Below the pieces are notes generated by a model. It searched no databases. It was not told the origin of the DNA and saw nothing but the letters and a program-made list of their open reading frames with translations. From the NCBI GenBank assembly GCA_012845835.1, contig JABAKD010000028.1, positions 6,486,796 through 6,550,795 of the forward strand: a stretch of DNA of 64,000 bases, given 5' to 3'. How positions within the stretch are numbered: the stretch's first letter is position 1; each line of letters begins with the position of its first letter. Of this stretch, positions 43,760 to 53,922 are shown piece by piece. The stretch comes from Undaria pinnatifida. Taxonomy: Eukaryota; Sar; Phaeophyceae; Laminariales; Alariaceae. The position numbers were made by a program, and so were the translations under genes.

Positions 43760-44998
43760 TTAATTAAGGCACTCTGCATCCGTTGTTAATACACAAAGGG
43801 AACCATCCTTAATACATACGGCATACTTAGACCATATAGAATTCCCGCAAATACACTGAAAATCCTGGTTGATGTCGCGTGCTACGGCGCTGGCATTGAG
43901 GAAGAAAGAATCCAAGGTCTGGCCATACTTGAAACATGGAATTGTTTCCGTAATACTCTGCCGAAACCCAACGCATACAGGGGGTATCCTACTTAATATA
44001 TTTGGCCGCATCAGTAATCCGCGCTGGGGGACTACGTTGGCAATCTCACTAGTGAATCCCATGACGATTAACTTAGGTACTTTCACCGGTTGGACCGAAG
44101 GCGTCGGGAACGAGCTCAAGTAGCGTTTCCTGAGTACATTGAAAGCCTTTTGGACGTTACCGGGAATGCCATGTTGTCCTATGTACTTGATCATACGGAG
44201 CAAGTTTCTGGGGGTCAAGTGCAAGATGTACGAATCCACCAAGTGTGGTCTATTATTAACAAGTCCGGCAAAGTAATTAATCCTACGCTGCCAGTCTCTA
44301 GACAGAAACACCCGCCCATTGTGCGTTATCTTAGTAATACGCGATTTGTGCCTAGAGCGTCTGACTCGTCTAATCCCAAAACCATGTGTTGGTATCTGCG
44401 GGAGTTGTGGCTTGGCGATTTCCCTACGTGTATTGTATCCTTTTACGCGTGTGTGCAATCGGTTAATCCATGAGTTTTCTCTTTCTCGCCAATAGAGTGG
44501 TGTCCCCGAGTTCTCCACACCCTCTAAACACCGGGGAACTATTTCCAGGAGAACGACTACAAATTTGGTTTGGTCCACCTTGATTTCTCTACCTAGAGCG
44601 TCTGTTGTGGAAATATGTTCCTGGAATCTAACGTACGGGCTCTTGATCGTTCGTCCCACGTATGTTTTCCCGTTTTTCAAATGGACTATGGCGTAAATAG
44701 AACAGGTGTCCTTGTCAGCGACTGGGCGTCTTCCACCTGGGCCGGGAACAACGCGCCATTTTTGAAATGTTTTCCCAGTCTTTTGCTGGCAAAGTGCTCC
44801 TGGTGGCAAATCCCCCCTTTCCCCCTTACCCTTTGCCAACCAAGCATTCCGAATCCTCCAAATCCTTTTTAGCGCAGGATGGTTAGGCATCACTGCCTGT
44901 CTAGTTCGTACAAATGCATTTCGCATTATTCCTGAGGGAGATGCATCGTTCCATTTAAATGGTCGTGGGGGTCTACGTTTACCCCGTATCCGTGGCAT
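43760..44998 (-). CDS. GIY-YIG endonuclease half of the Penelope-like element
   Basis: Intact 412-codon frame with an ATG. N-terminal basic stretch (PRIRGKRRPPRPFK). The nuclease core begins near residue 97: CSIYAIVHL (GIY position), KTYVGRTI (YIG position), VRFQEHI (conserved Arg and His), and NSWINRL (conserved Asn) near residue 180. A basic linker (GIRRVRRSRHKSRITK) and a C-terminal part with Cys residues (FQCICG) follow. The stop is caused by an 11-bp near-duplication at 43753-43768, after which the frame resumes toward the RT. The order nuclease-then-RT is the permuted arrangement reported for Naiad/Chlamys-type Penelope-like elements. A cut product from this ORF alone could still be folded. 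Confidence 0.85.
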   Translation of the reverse strand: MPRIRGKRRPPRPFKWNDASPSGIMRNAFVRTRQAVMPNHPALKRIWRIRNAWLAKGKGERGDLPPGALCQQKTGKTFQKWRVVPGPGGRRPVADKDTCSIYAIVHLKNGKTYVGRTIKSPYVRFQEHISTTDALGREIKVDQTKFVVVLLEIVPRCLEGVENSGTPLYWRERENSWINRLHTRVKGYNTRREIAKPQLPQIPTHGFGIRRVRRSRHKSRITKITHNGRVFLSRDWQRRINYFAGLVNNRPHLVDSYILHLTPRNLLRMIKYIGQHGIPGNVQKAFNVLRKRYLSSFPTPSVQPVKVPKLIVMGFTSEIANVVPQRGLLMRPNILSRIPPVCVGFRQSITETIPCFKYGQTLDSFFLNASAVARDINQDFQCICGNSIWSKYAVCIKDGSLCVLTTDAECLN

Positions 44999-45129
44999 GA
45001 TTGATCGGGGGTCTAAATGCCTGACTGTTTTTGGTTACATGTCTTGTTCCTGATGGTGTGTGATCAGGTCTTCAGGTTTCCAAAGACCAGGTCGTCCAAG
45101 TGTAATCTGGTGTGTCGTAAAGTTCATGG

Positions 45130-45712
45130 TGTGGTAGACGAAAGCGGGGGGAGGGGGGGGGGGGGGGGGGGGGAAGCTTATAATATGATTTTATTTTCTA
45201 TGTAATTGTAAGTTGATGGGGGTTAGGGGGGGGAGGGGGGGGGATTTAATTGGCGTGGGGTTACTCAATGTCACAGCAGTGTAATGGTATACTTTTCTGT
45301 TTCATCGCTTCTGTTTCATCGTTGGGAGGAGGGGGGGGGGGGGGGGCGGGTTATAACAGTTTATCGCGAGGGTATTTTTCATGTGTGTAAACCTGTGGCA
45401 AATTATGTTTAATGGGTCAGGCAGCGGGGGAGGGTAAACCTGTAACTTGAGGAGGGGGGGGGGGGGGAGGGGGAAGCATAATTTTCTTGAGTGTATTTCT
45501 ATTTAACCGTAAGTTGATGAGGGTTAGGGAGGGGGGGGGGGGGGGTAATTAAATTAGCGTGGGGGTAAACAAGGTCGCAGTGTAATGGCATACTTTTCAT
45601 GTTTCATCGTTTCTGTTTCATCGTTAGGGGGGGTTGGGGTGGGAGGGGGGGGCGGGGGGGGGGCGGGGGCGGGTTGCGGGTTCCAACAGTTTATCTCGAG
45701 GGTATACAAGGT
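45130..45712. repeat. About 305-bp tandem units with G-runs
   Basis: Blocks 'gtaagttgatg(g/a)gggttaggg', 'taattaaattagcgtggg' and 'gtttcatcg(c/t)ttctgtttcatcg' occur at 45.17-45.33 and 45.48-45.63 kb, offset about 305 bp. Each is separated by poly-G. Confidence 0.75.
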
Positions 45713-45721
45713 CGCAGTGGA

Positions 45722-45975
45722 GTCGTTTTACGGTAGCCCCCCCAACTTTTCTTTAACGAAATCGCCGGTTTTGAAACCAGCTCAAGGCCGTATCTCCTGA
45801 AATACGATGCCCCTTGCCACCCCGACGTCATCGTTCGATAGCTCTTCGCAAACAAGGAGATGTTTGATTATTTCTTTTTTTATAGCTTCCTTCCTCGTGT
45901 CGAGCAGCCATGAAACGTTCGTTAAAAAAAATCGCCGGTTTGGGGGGGGGGCTATCGTAGAATCAGTCAGTGTTA
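45722..45975 (+). repeat. Family A inverted-repeat element
   Basis: GTTTTACGGTAGCCCCCC at the left and GGGGGGGCTATCGTAGAATC at the right; body as at 17.46 kb. Its presence inside the G-rich block dates it after that block formed. Confidence 0.75.
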
Positions 45976-46609
45976 TAACATACTTTTCATATGTGTAAAC
46001 CTGTGGCAAATCATGTTATAATTGGTCAGGCAGCGAGGGGGGGGGGGGGGTTCACAATTTCATGCATAATTATGTTTAATCGGCTAGGCATGGAGGGAAG
46101 AAGGAGCGCGAAGGGGGGCGGGGCGGCGGGGGGGGAATCCGGTGCGTTGTCTCTTGTATATCTACCGGAGGGGGGGGGGGTGAGTTTGTGGCGGGGGTAT
46201 ACACGGCCGCAGTATTATACTATACTTCTTATGTGTGTGGGGGCATGTGGTATATTTCTATTTAATCGGTGATAGGGGAAAAACAGGAAGAAAACGAGGG
46301 GTAAATATGAAGAAAAAATAAGGGGGGCGGGGGGCGGGGGGGGGGACGTCTCACAATTTAATGACTTTGTCAGCCTTTGGAGAATTTCAATTTGTATAAT
46401 ATATAAAACCACTCTTCATACGTCACGTAGTATCCGTAAGGGACTCGAACGAATTTCAAGGGGGGCATAATAAAGCATACCCGGGTGGGTCGAAATCTCC
46501 TGAGAGCCGACGTGTTCAGACAAGCCTACTCGCGTAAGTTGCCGTCAACCACCCAAATTTTTCGGGTCACTCAGGCTACCACGTGGGGCCGTCTCTGAGC
46601 GCTTGATAT

Positions 46610-49600
46610 ATTATAAAAAATGAAAATACACTCCAGCTGTGAGATCGAAGATTTCGTCGAAACTCATCTTTGCAAGCTGTGTGTGATACTCCGATCGCGC
46701 GCATTACGAGTTGTGTGTCCTCATTAAGGATATAGGTCGGCGACTCCCCTTACAACTACAGTGTAGCTATCAGGGTCAACAGGGTGATTTTAGTCAGTCT
46801 GTGCGCGGAAACTATAAAACCCGTTTCTGCGGGGGACAAAATCTGACAGCTGAAGGGAAATGTATCCTTTTATCAAGTGAATCTTGTAAGTCGAATAACC
46901 GGTGAGGGGGGGGGGCGGAGTTTTGAAGGACGTGGGGGCCTGGTTTTGATCAAAAGCGAGCGGGTTTGGAGGGGGGGGGGAGAAGGGGGGGCAATTTGTG
47001 CATGTAAGCTATAAATCCTTTCAAGGGGATAAATCTGACGGTTTTGGCACCAGTTTATTATTGGGGGGAGGGGGAGGGGGGGGGGTTGGGGCGCGGGGGG
47101 GGGGGAGGGGGGTTGGGGCGGGGGGGAAGGCGTGTGGGGTAGCTCAATATGTGCGTGGACACTATACATTATTTTGAGGGCATAAATGTGACGGTTTTGG
47201 AAATAATGCATCAGTTTATCATGTAAATCCTGGGGTAAGTCGTACAATCAGTGAGTAAAGAGAGGGTGGAGTGTTCGAGGGGGTGGGGTTGGGATGGGTT
47301 GGGGGGGGGTAGGAAGGGCTTTAGGTAAGGGGTTTGTTATACGTGTGGTGCTAGGTCTAGGCGATGGTGCGGGTGATGGGGAAGAAGGGGGCGTTCGAGG
47401 CGGGAGGGGGGGGGGGGGACACAGCGGCATGGATGGCTCTCGAAAGATAATGAGGTGATATCCTGTGCGTGAAGTGTTTGTTAATCTGGCGGATTTCGAT
47501 ATTTGGTGGGGCGTTTGAGTAAGGCAGAGCAAGAGGGGGGGGGGGGGGGGGGGGGTTGTTTTAGGAGGTTTAGGTCACAAAAAATATTCAAATACAGTTC
47601 GGCTGTGAGATCAAAGATATGCAGCAGCTTGTTATACGCGTGGTGCTAGGTCTAGGCGATCGTGCGGGTGGTTGGAAAAGAGGGGGCGTTGGAGGGGGGG
47701 GGGGGGAGGGGGGGGTGGGGGGGGAAATACGTCATGGATGGTCAGAAAGATAATGACGTGATATCAACTGCGTATTGGTGTTTATTACTCAGGCCGATTT
47801 CGATTGTGAGTGGAGCGTTTGGACAAACTAGGCGGAAGGGAGGGGGAATCGGGGGACGGGGGGGGGGGGGGGGGGGAGGGTTGGGTTTTTTTTTTAACAA
47901 GAAGGGTCAGTGGAGGGGGAGGGGAGGGGGGGGGGGGCGGGGGGCGGGACATTTCAAAATGTGCGCGGAAACTATAAATCTTCAAAGGTGACAAACCTGA
48001 CGATTGAATCAATAAGACATCCCTTTATATCATCTGGCTTGTAATGTTTACAATTCTAGAAGGTTTGATCATGCAACCCAGTGTTTAAGTGTAGTAAATA
48101 ACGTGTTAAATCTTCATAATTTGCTGTTGTATGATACATGGATCGAAAGCTAGAATATTTTATAGAACATTTGTAGTTACCATTATTTTCTGACATCGCT
48201 AATTATAAGAAAGAGATACGTATTGTCAAATACAACAGGCGAGGTGATGTGGTCATGCACTGTTTGTCACCATTATCATACAGCTACCATTATTTTCTGA
48301 CATCGCTGATTATACGAAAGAGATACGTACTGCCAAATACAGCATGCGAGGTGATGTATGTGGCCATGTACTGTCTCCGCCATCGAGCATTAGAGGGAGG
48401 GATGCGAATCGTCAGTTTTAAAGGAACGCTTGGTATACATGTGCTCAATTACGTTACCTCGTTAGTCATACTTGGTATACACGCGCTCAATTACGTTACC
48501 TCGTTAGTCATACTTCGCTTGGCATAGGTTGGGAGGCGATCATGCAGACGGTATGTACGAAATACCCTACGTAATGGCTTGGTAAGGTTGTTTACCGCAA
48601 TTTTAACACATCTGCCTGTGCTTCCTTTTCCAAATATTTTTTTGTCTCAAATAAAAGTACGATTTCACGCCTATGATTTTACCTTGTCGATGTGGGGCTC
48701 TGCGGTCGTCAATTTTAAGTCAGAGATACGTCCTACAAATACATCAGGCGAGGTGGGTATGTGATGTCATATATATATGCGATGTCATCACTATTGATCG
48801 CGAGGGTGATTTTACTTCGTTAGGTATATGGTACTGTGTTTCGTAGAGGTCGTCTCAGGAGGGTATGCAATGGGTCGGCAGCGTGATTTATCGCAATTTT
48901 ATCAGGTCTGCCTGTGCTTCCTTTTCAACTTATTATTGTCTCAAATGTACGATTTCACGTCCATGATTTTTACCGTGCCGCTGTGGGGCTCTGAGGTCGC
49001 CAATTCTAAGACAGAGATACATCTTACAAATACAGCAGTTGAGGTGGGTATGCAACGTCATATATATGCGATGTCACTACTATTGAACGCGAGGGTGACT
49101 TTACTTCGTCAGGCATATGCTACTGCGTTTCGTAAAGTTTGTCTCACGTGGACATGCGATGTCACCACTATTGAACGCGAGGGTGACTTTACTTCGTTAG
49201 GCACATTGCACTGCGTTTGGTATGGTAGAGGTTGTCAGACAATCATGTAAGCGGATGGAGGCAATACCCTGCGTAATAGGTTGGTCGTGTGGTTTACCGC
49301 AGTGTTAACATCCCTGTCTGTACTTACTTTTCACATTATTATAGACTATAGTGTACGCTTATACGTCCTGTTTTCTCCCCACTGCCGTCGAAGATGTTGT
49401 AGTCCTGTAGCTGTCGCGTCCATGTCTGGTGCTCTTGTTAGTGGTGTTCATGAAAACATGCCCTAACATGTAGTAGATGATCGCTGAGTGGTGTTCCTTT
49501 CCTTTACATCAAGCCAGGTAGTATATGCCAACGCAACCGCTTGCTTGAAAAACGACAAAGAAATTCCTCACACACCTGACACAGAGAAGACGCGCCCGAA

Positions 49601-49697
49601 GATTGTTCAGTATACCGACGGTCAGGAACAGGTTATCGAGCAGCGCACTTGATTTTTACTACCGCTCCTCACTCCACCTAAGACACTACGGGCATGC
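46610..49697 (+). repeat. Long direct repeat, right copy
   Basis: Complete version of the repeat. Its extra 1.1 kb (47840-48946) contains a diverged older duplicate of the following block: 48640-48850 parallels 48945-49150 ('tctcaaat...tacgatttcacg', 'tgtggggctctg(c/a)ggtcg'). A recombination or deletion between such similar parts may have produced the shorter left copy. Confidence 0.85.
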
Positions 49698-50103
49698 ATT
49701 ATGTAACGCTGGCCCACTCATAATGTTGTATACGTTAGTCACTGTATCACACAAGCCGATCTGTTTGAGAACGCACCCTACGATAGAGGTAGATAGAAGA
49801 GGCGTTTTCGGCTAAAATATTTCCCGAACGATGCAGGGCTCCAACTAAGAAAGAAACATATCCTAGTATAGCTCCAAGTGTTTTTTCCCCATGTCGGTCG
49901 TGCGGTGCTACTAGCGTCAATATAACCCAAAATCGTCGCAATACGGTTCATGTTTTGCAAAATAAAACATTTCCATGTTCACACCTCTTAGGGCCATGAG
50001 TCTGTTAATCGAAAGCACTTTCAGTTTTCTGAAAAACAGAAGCTTAAATCAAAGCTACGGTTGGTTGGGGGCTGGGTCCCCTTTTCAGGGACTTTTTTTT
50101 TCG

Positions 50104-50294
50104 CAGTGGCTCGGGGTCACTCGCGCGAGTAACCCCCCCCCCCCCCCCTGTTTCTTGCGGTCGTAGGCTTTTGTGCTGTTTATGTTTTCCATGTGAATCC
50201 TTCATGAGATAGTTAGCTACGTCGCGCCAAACTAATCACCCAACGTGTTTTGGTCAGTGAGGTACAGAGTCACTCGTGCGACTGGTTCAGACCA
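50104..50294. repeat. Inverted-repeat element family C copy
   Basis: GGGTCACTCGCGCGAGTAACC and GAGTCACTCGTGCGACTGG ends, with 'tgtgaatccttcatgagatagttagctacg' inside. Confidence 0.7.
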
Positions 50295-50439
50295 GAAGAT
50301 AGTGAATTGGGGGGTACCCCCCTTTTTTCTCTTTTTCAGCACACTTCTACTTTCCAGCTTTTGAACACGCCGTGGTCACAGGTGTCGTCCCTTCTCTTCC
50401 CCGGTCCTTGCCTTCAATTTGTATCGTGCATAGGGTTCA

Positions 50440-50645
50440 GCACTCCCACTGCTCGTCGATTTTTCATCGAGTGTTGCAAACTCACGCTCTCGCACTTTCC
50501 GCAAGTCAATTTGTGCACAAGAAAAAGTCCCAACGAATTTACACGAGTGTGCACTCAGCGGGGCTCGAACTCACGAAACTGACCTATACCAGGCTCGAGG
50601 ATAACCTGATACGCCACCGGGGCGACCGGGTACCCCCTACGATAG
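50440..50645 (-). mobile_element. tRNA-derived SINE, uninterrupted copy
   Basis: The minus strand begins with a tRNA-like head: CCGGTGGCGTATCAGG (A-box-like) and GTGAGTTCGAGCCCCGCTG (B-box-like), then a body ending at 'atcgagtgttgc'. It matches the interrupted copy at 22.17-22.74 kb. The head lacks a convincing cloverleaf, so it is not called a tRNA gene. Confidence 0.65.
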
Positions 50646-50724
50646 CCTGGCTCTTTATTTTGTATAGAGCTCATCAAGTAAGGAGCCCAAGATAAAAAGC
50701 GGTGGACCTCTACCGCAGCACGGC

Positions 50725-50929
50725 TCGGAAGTTTAAGATCAGAATGAGAACAGATACCAACTGCGACGACCGCATTAACCTTATGGCGTCGGGCAACGGG
50801 GGGGGGGCGTGGAGCATTAAAAGTACAAGACAGATAAACGGCGTAAGATACGTTTCAATACTAGCTTGTCATGAAAGATTCAATACATCATTCTCTGTTT
50901 CGCGCCTGGGATTGTGTAGAGTATTATAG
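50725..50929 (+). CDS. Possible exon fragment, unknown
   Basis: A plus-strand frame with protein-like composition (RMRTDTNCDDRINLMASGNG, then WSIKSTRQINGVRYVSILAC) ending in a stop. No start codon is convincing. It is followed within 300 bp by a minus-strand exon. Could be a relic of a gene or of an element. Confidence 0.2.
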
Positions 50930-51009
50930 AAGGACCTCTCCGAACAGGGTGGTGACAACTTTGACCGTGGCTACGGAAGGGGTGTCATCTGCGGGGGCTA
51001 TATTGGCAG

Positions 51010-51180
51010 TCGCGCGAGGTCACTCGCGCGAGTGAACACACTCTTCCTTTGCGATCTTACGAGTCCAGACTGTTTTTTGCTTGCCGCGTATGACACCGCC
51101 ATGGAATGGTTTGCCACGCCGCGCCAAATAAATCATCTACAGTATTTCGTCCACTGAGGCACAGAGTCACCCGGGTCGAC
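51010..51180. repeat. Inverted-repeat element family C copy
   Basis: AGGTCACTCGCGCGAGTGAAC at the left and GAGTCACCCGGGTCGAC at the right. It ends just 3' of the 51.19 kb exon. Confidence 0.65.
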
Positions 51181-51190
51181 AGGATCCCAC

Positions 51191-51562
51191 CTAGCAGTGA
51201 CTAAGGGCGTACATCCCCAACATCTGCGGCGGTATTAATGGATATTGAAGGAAGACATTCTCGGTGTACGACTGAAACCCGAAATGCGCAACTTTTTTCC
51301 CGGCTAGTCCAAACAGCGGGCGGTCTGTTTCCTCATTGAGGGAGGTTGAAAACGTCAACAATCGTGTAGACCCCTTGAGCCTGTAGCTAACACACCCAGT
51401 CCCGTAATCATGGGCTGCCCCCGAGAAGGTTGCATACTTCCGCTTCGAGCCAACCTCGCCATATTCGGGTACAGCTATCGTTCCGCTGATCGATGAAACA
51501 TGCCATCTGGGCACAGGCTGGTTCGCGGAGACAGGAGTAACGATCCCTGAAGCGCCAACAGC
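51191..51562 (-). CDS. Terminal exon of an unrecognised gene
   Basis: About 123 codons to a stop, entered through a strong acceptor (pyrimidine tract ending GATCCCAG, phase 0). The peptide (AVGASGIVTPVSANQPVPRW, GCVSYRLKGSTRLLTFSTSL, FGLAGKKVAHFGFQSYTENV) alternates polar and hydrophobic residues like a beta-rich domain. I recognise no family. Upstream exons should lie right of 51.6 kb. The frame at 51.93-52.46 kb is a candidate, but the Copia relic also lies there. Codon use and composition differ from the surrounding repeats. Confidence 0.45.
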   Translation of the reverse strand, partial: AVGASGIVTPVSANQPVPRWHVSSISGTIAVPEYGEVGSKRKYATFSGAAHDYGTGCVSYRLKGSTRLLTFSTSLNEETDRPLFGLAGKKVAHFGFQSYTENVFLQYPLIPPQMLGMYALSHC

Positions 51563-52839
51563 CTGGGATCGAAGGGACAAAAGTGTAGAGTTTTTTTAGA
51601 AGATATCGATTAAGTTACCGGAGTGACGGAGGGGCTTTCCCCTTTGTCATTTTTTGGTGCACGCGAACCTGGAGTCGCGTTCATACACCAATGTATTGTA
51701 TCCTTTCGAGAAACAATGAGTTTCACGGTGCATCTCCGAAGATTCTACCATCACTCACACCAAAACACCATATAGTAAACCAGACTTGTCCACAGGCATA
51801 AACCAACATCCGTACAAGGCATTTTTTAACGTGTGGTTTCGGTGGTTGTGCCGTTTTCATATTTTGTCGAGCATTATGCTGTACCAGGTAATAGGGCCGA
51901 CCTCCTGCCAGAATGGCCCATGGTACATTTTTATTCCTTATGAGAGTAATCGGATATCACGCAGTACTTGCCTTTACATACGTAGTTGGCGCTAGTTGTT
52001 AAATGGCGGAGTATTGTGTAGGAGTTATAAACGAACAAATCCATACCGAAATTGAGGGGTGAATTTCGTGGGCTGGAAGAGGACGGGTGTAACACAAGTA
52101 GCACAGTTGCAAAATAGTACAGCTGGTGCTTGAAAGTTGCGCCGCACATTAAGAATACCTGTCGAATTCCGTGCGTCAGTGAATGACGGACGGCTCTTGC
52201 GCAAATCTCAGCAGTGTTTGTAAGTTCTAAGGCCAGACGGCGTGACCGTCCCTCTGTGGGATGACCGTTAGTGTAGCTTTGTATTCGAGCACGCTGCAAA
52301 GAAAACGAGGTGTGGAGAAAGAGCTCGTGAAGAACCTCTCGACCGAGAACACAAACAAATGACGTAATACCCAGCTTGCATAAGGACGTCCTTGAGGTAT
52401 TTCCAAACCCTTCATTTAAGTAAACATTCCTTTGTTGTCGAGACCAAACAAACACCCTCCCTGGCTCTTCACAGTAATGCCGAGATCTAAAGGTATTTCA
52501 ACCGAAGATAGGACCTACTGTAGAAACAAGCAAACATATTTCCTTAGGGGGAAACACCGAAACCAGGCGAATAAGACCGGAAACACATCAACTCCAAACC
52601 ATTGCATTCGAAACGACGCCGCATTCCAAACTATGACCGTCGTCAGAAATAATTCTGTCAAGTGGTGCATCACCAATCCGTTTCCTCAAAGTAGCCTTGG
52701 GTGGAAGACCTGAAAACCGTTCCTCACAAATACCAAAACATGGGACTAATCGCTTAATTTCAGTAACCTTACCCATCCCGCAACGGCCAAAGCGAAGAAG
52801 AACATACACGGTGATATTCAAACGGACCGCAGGAAGATA

Positions 52840-53335
52840 ATTCGATAGAGCATCCGCGCGCTTTCTTGTCCGAAGCTAGTAGTAACCTGAAAAACTGAAA
52901 GCGCACGCGAATGTGCTTGATCCGAGAAGAGCTACAAAGGTTCTTGGCGATCGTTATTTACCTTTCGATGTCTTTGAAAACCCAGACGCATGGTTTGCGT
53001 TGTTCTGGGCAAATTAACGATAACAACGACCGCCTAAACAAGGCTTATTTCCCCTTTTCATCTAGGGCGGTGTTCTCTCCCATACAACTCTTGGTGTTGC
53101 TTGCCCAAGTGACGGCCACACCCCCGAGGTAAACTACTGTCTTAGATGGCGAAATTGTGTCGTTCAGTTCGTCTCCGTCGTGGGCTTCACTATATGCTTT
53201 CGAACCCAATATCAAAACCCGCACCAACGTCAGTCCGAAACTCCCTGGTCGCATGAAGAAGTGCGCGGTTCCTCGTTTCTCGTTTGAACGACTTCTTCGC
53301 CAACGCCAACACTCATATTGAGAACATGAAAAACA
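52840..53335 (-). pseudogene. Ty1/copia RNase H relic
   Basis: Minus-strand frames give GSFGLTLVRVLILGSKAYSE, then TVVYLGGVAVTWASNTKSC, and after a frame break ITIAKNLCSSSRIKHIRVRF. These follow the Ty1/copia RNase H pattern: YSDAD-like, SGxxxxLGGxxVSWxSxxQ-like, and IAxxKNPxxSxRxKHIDxRxHF-like. Key acidic positions are mutated and the frame is broken, so it is inactive. Flanking LTRs were not recognised. Confidence 0.65.
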
Positions 53336-53922
53336 CAATCAAAACAAACTCGGATGGCCATTGTATACAACAACCGTATATTACAGCACGAGCTGGGTTC
53401 CAACCGCATTGGATAGTGTAGTCACTAGTTCAGACATAGTTTGGCCAGCAATTGCTACCCACATCTTAGAAACCTCTTCCTCCTACATCAGCAACAGACG
53501 GTACTTGTTCGTGAGGGAAGCCCTACCGATACCTCCGCGCGTTCCTCTTTCGATCGGCATTGCCACAGAGTTACCCCTACTCGGGGCAGGCAGGTTCTGC
53601 TGCAACGATACCACACGGGCCCACTTGATGATTCGAAAGTTCCGTTTCCCGATCACGTTCCATATCACGGTCCCAGCAACACTGTATCGAAGTAGCGTGA
53701 AAAATAAATATGCCTGCCTAAAGACGAATGGCAACAGTACAGCGTACACGTTAACAACAGCAGTGCCACGGGGGTTCACAGCGAGACAACCACCTCCATC
53801 TCGCTCTCAATAGGTTTCCTAGATGGTCGTTCGTCCGGTATGGGGTTATCAGTCCAAGGCGTTCGCCGACGTATCTGCTTGCCGACGTGCCGGTGGTGTC
53901 GTCGCTGAAGTATTTTGCTACG

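Larger units (their letters stand above)
36635..49697 (-). mobile_element. Penelope-like element region flanked by long direct repeats
   Basis: A composite of long direct repeats (37370-39453 and 46610-49697) around an interior with a minus-strand GIY-YIG plus reverse-transcriptase frame. Penelope-like elements often have partial tandem copies that look like LTRs (pseudo-LTRs), and the arrangement fits this. Whether the repeats belong to the element or are a separate host of it is not proved. Both copies end at the same GGGCATGC. A fragment of the repeat start also occurs inside the interior (40641-40790). Confidence 0.6.
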
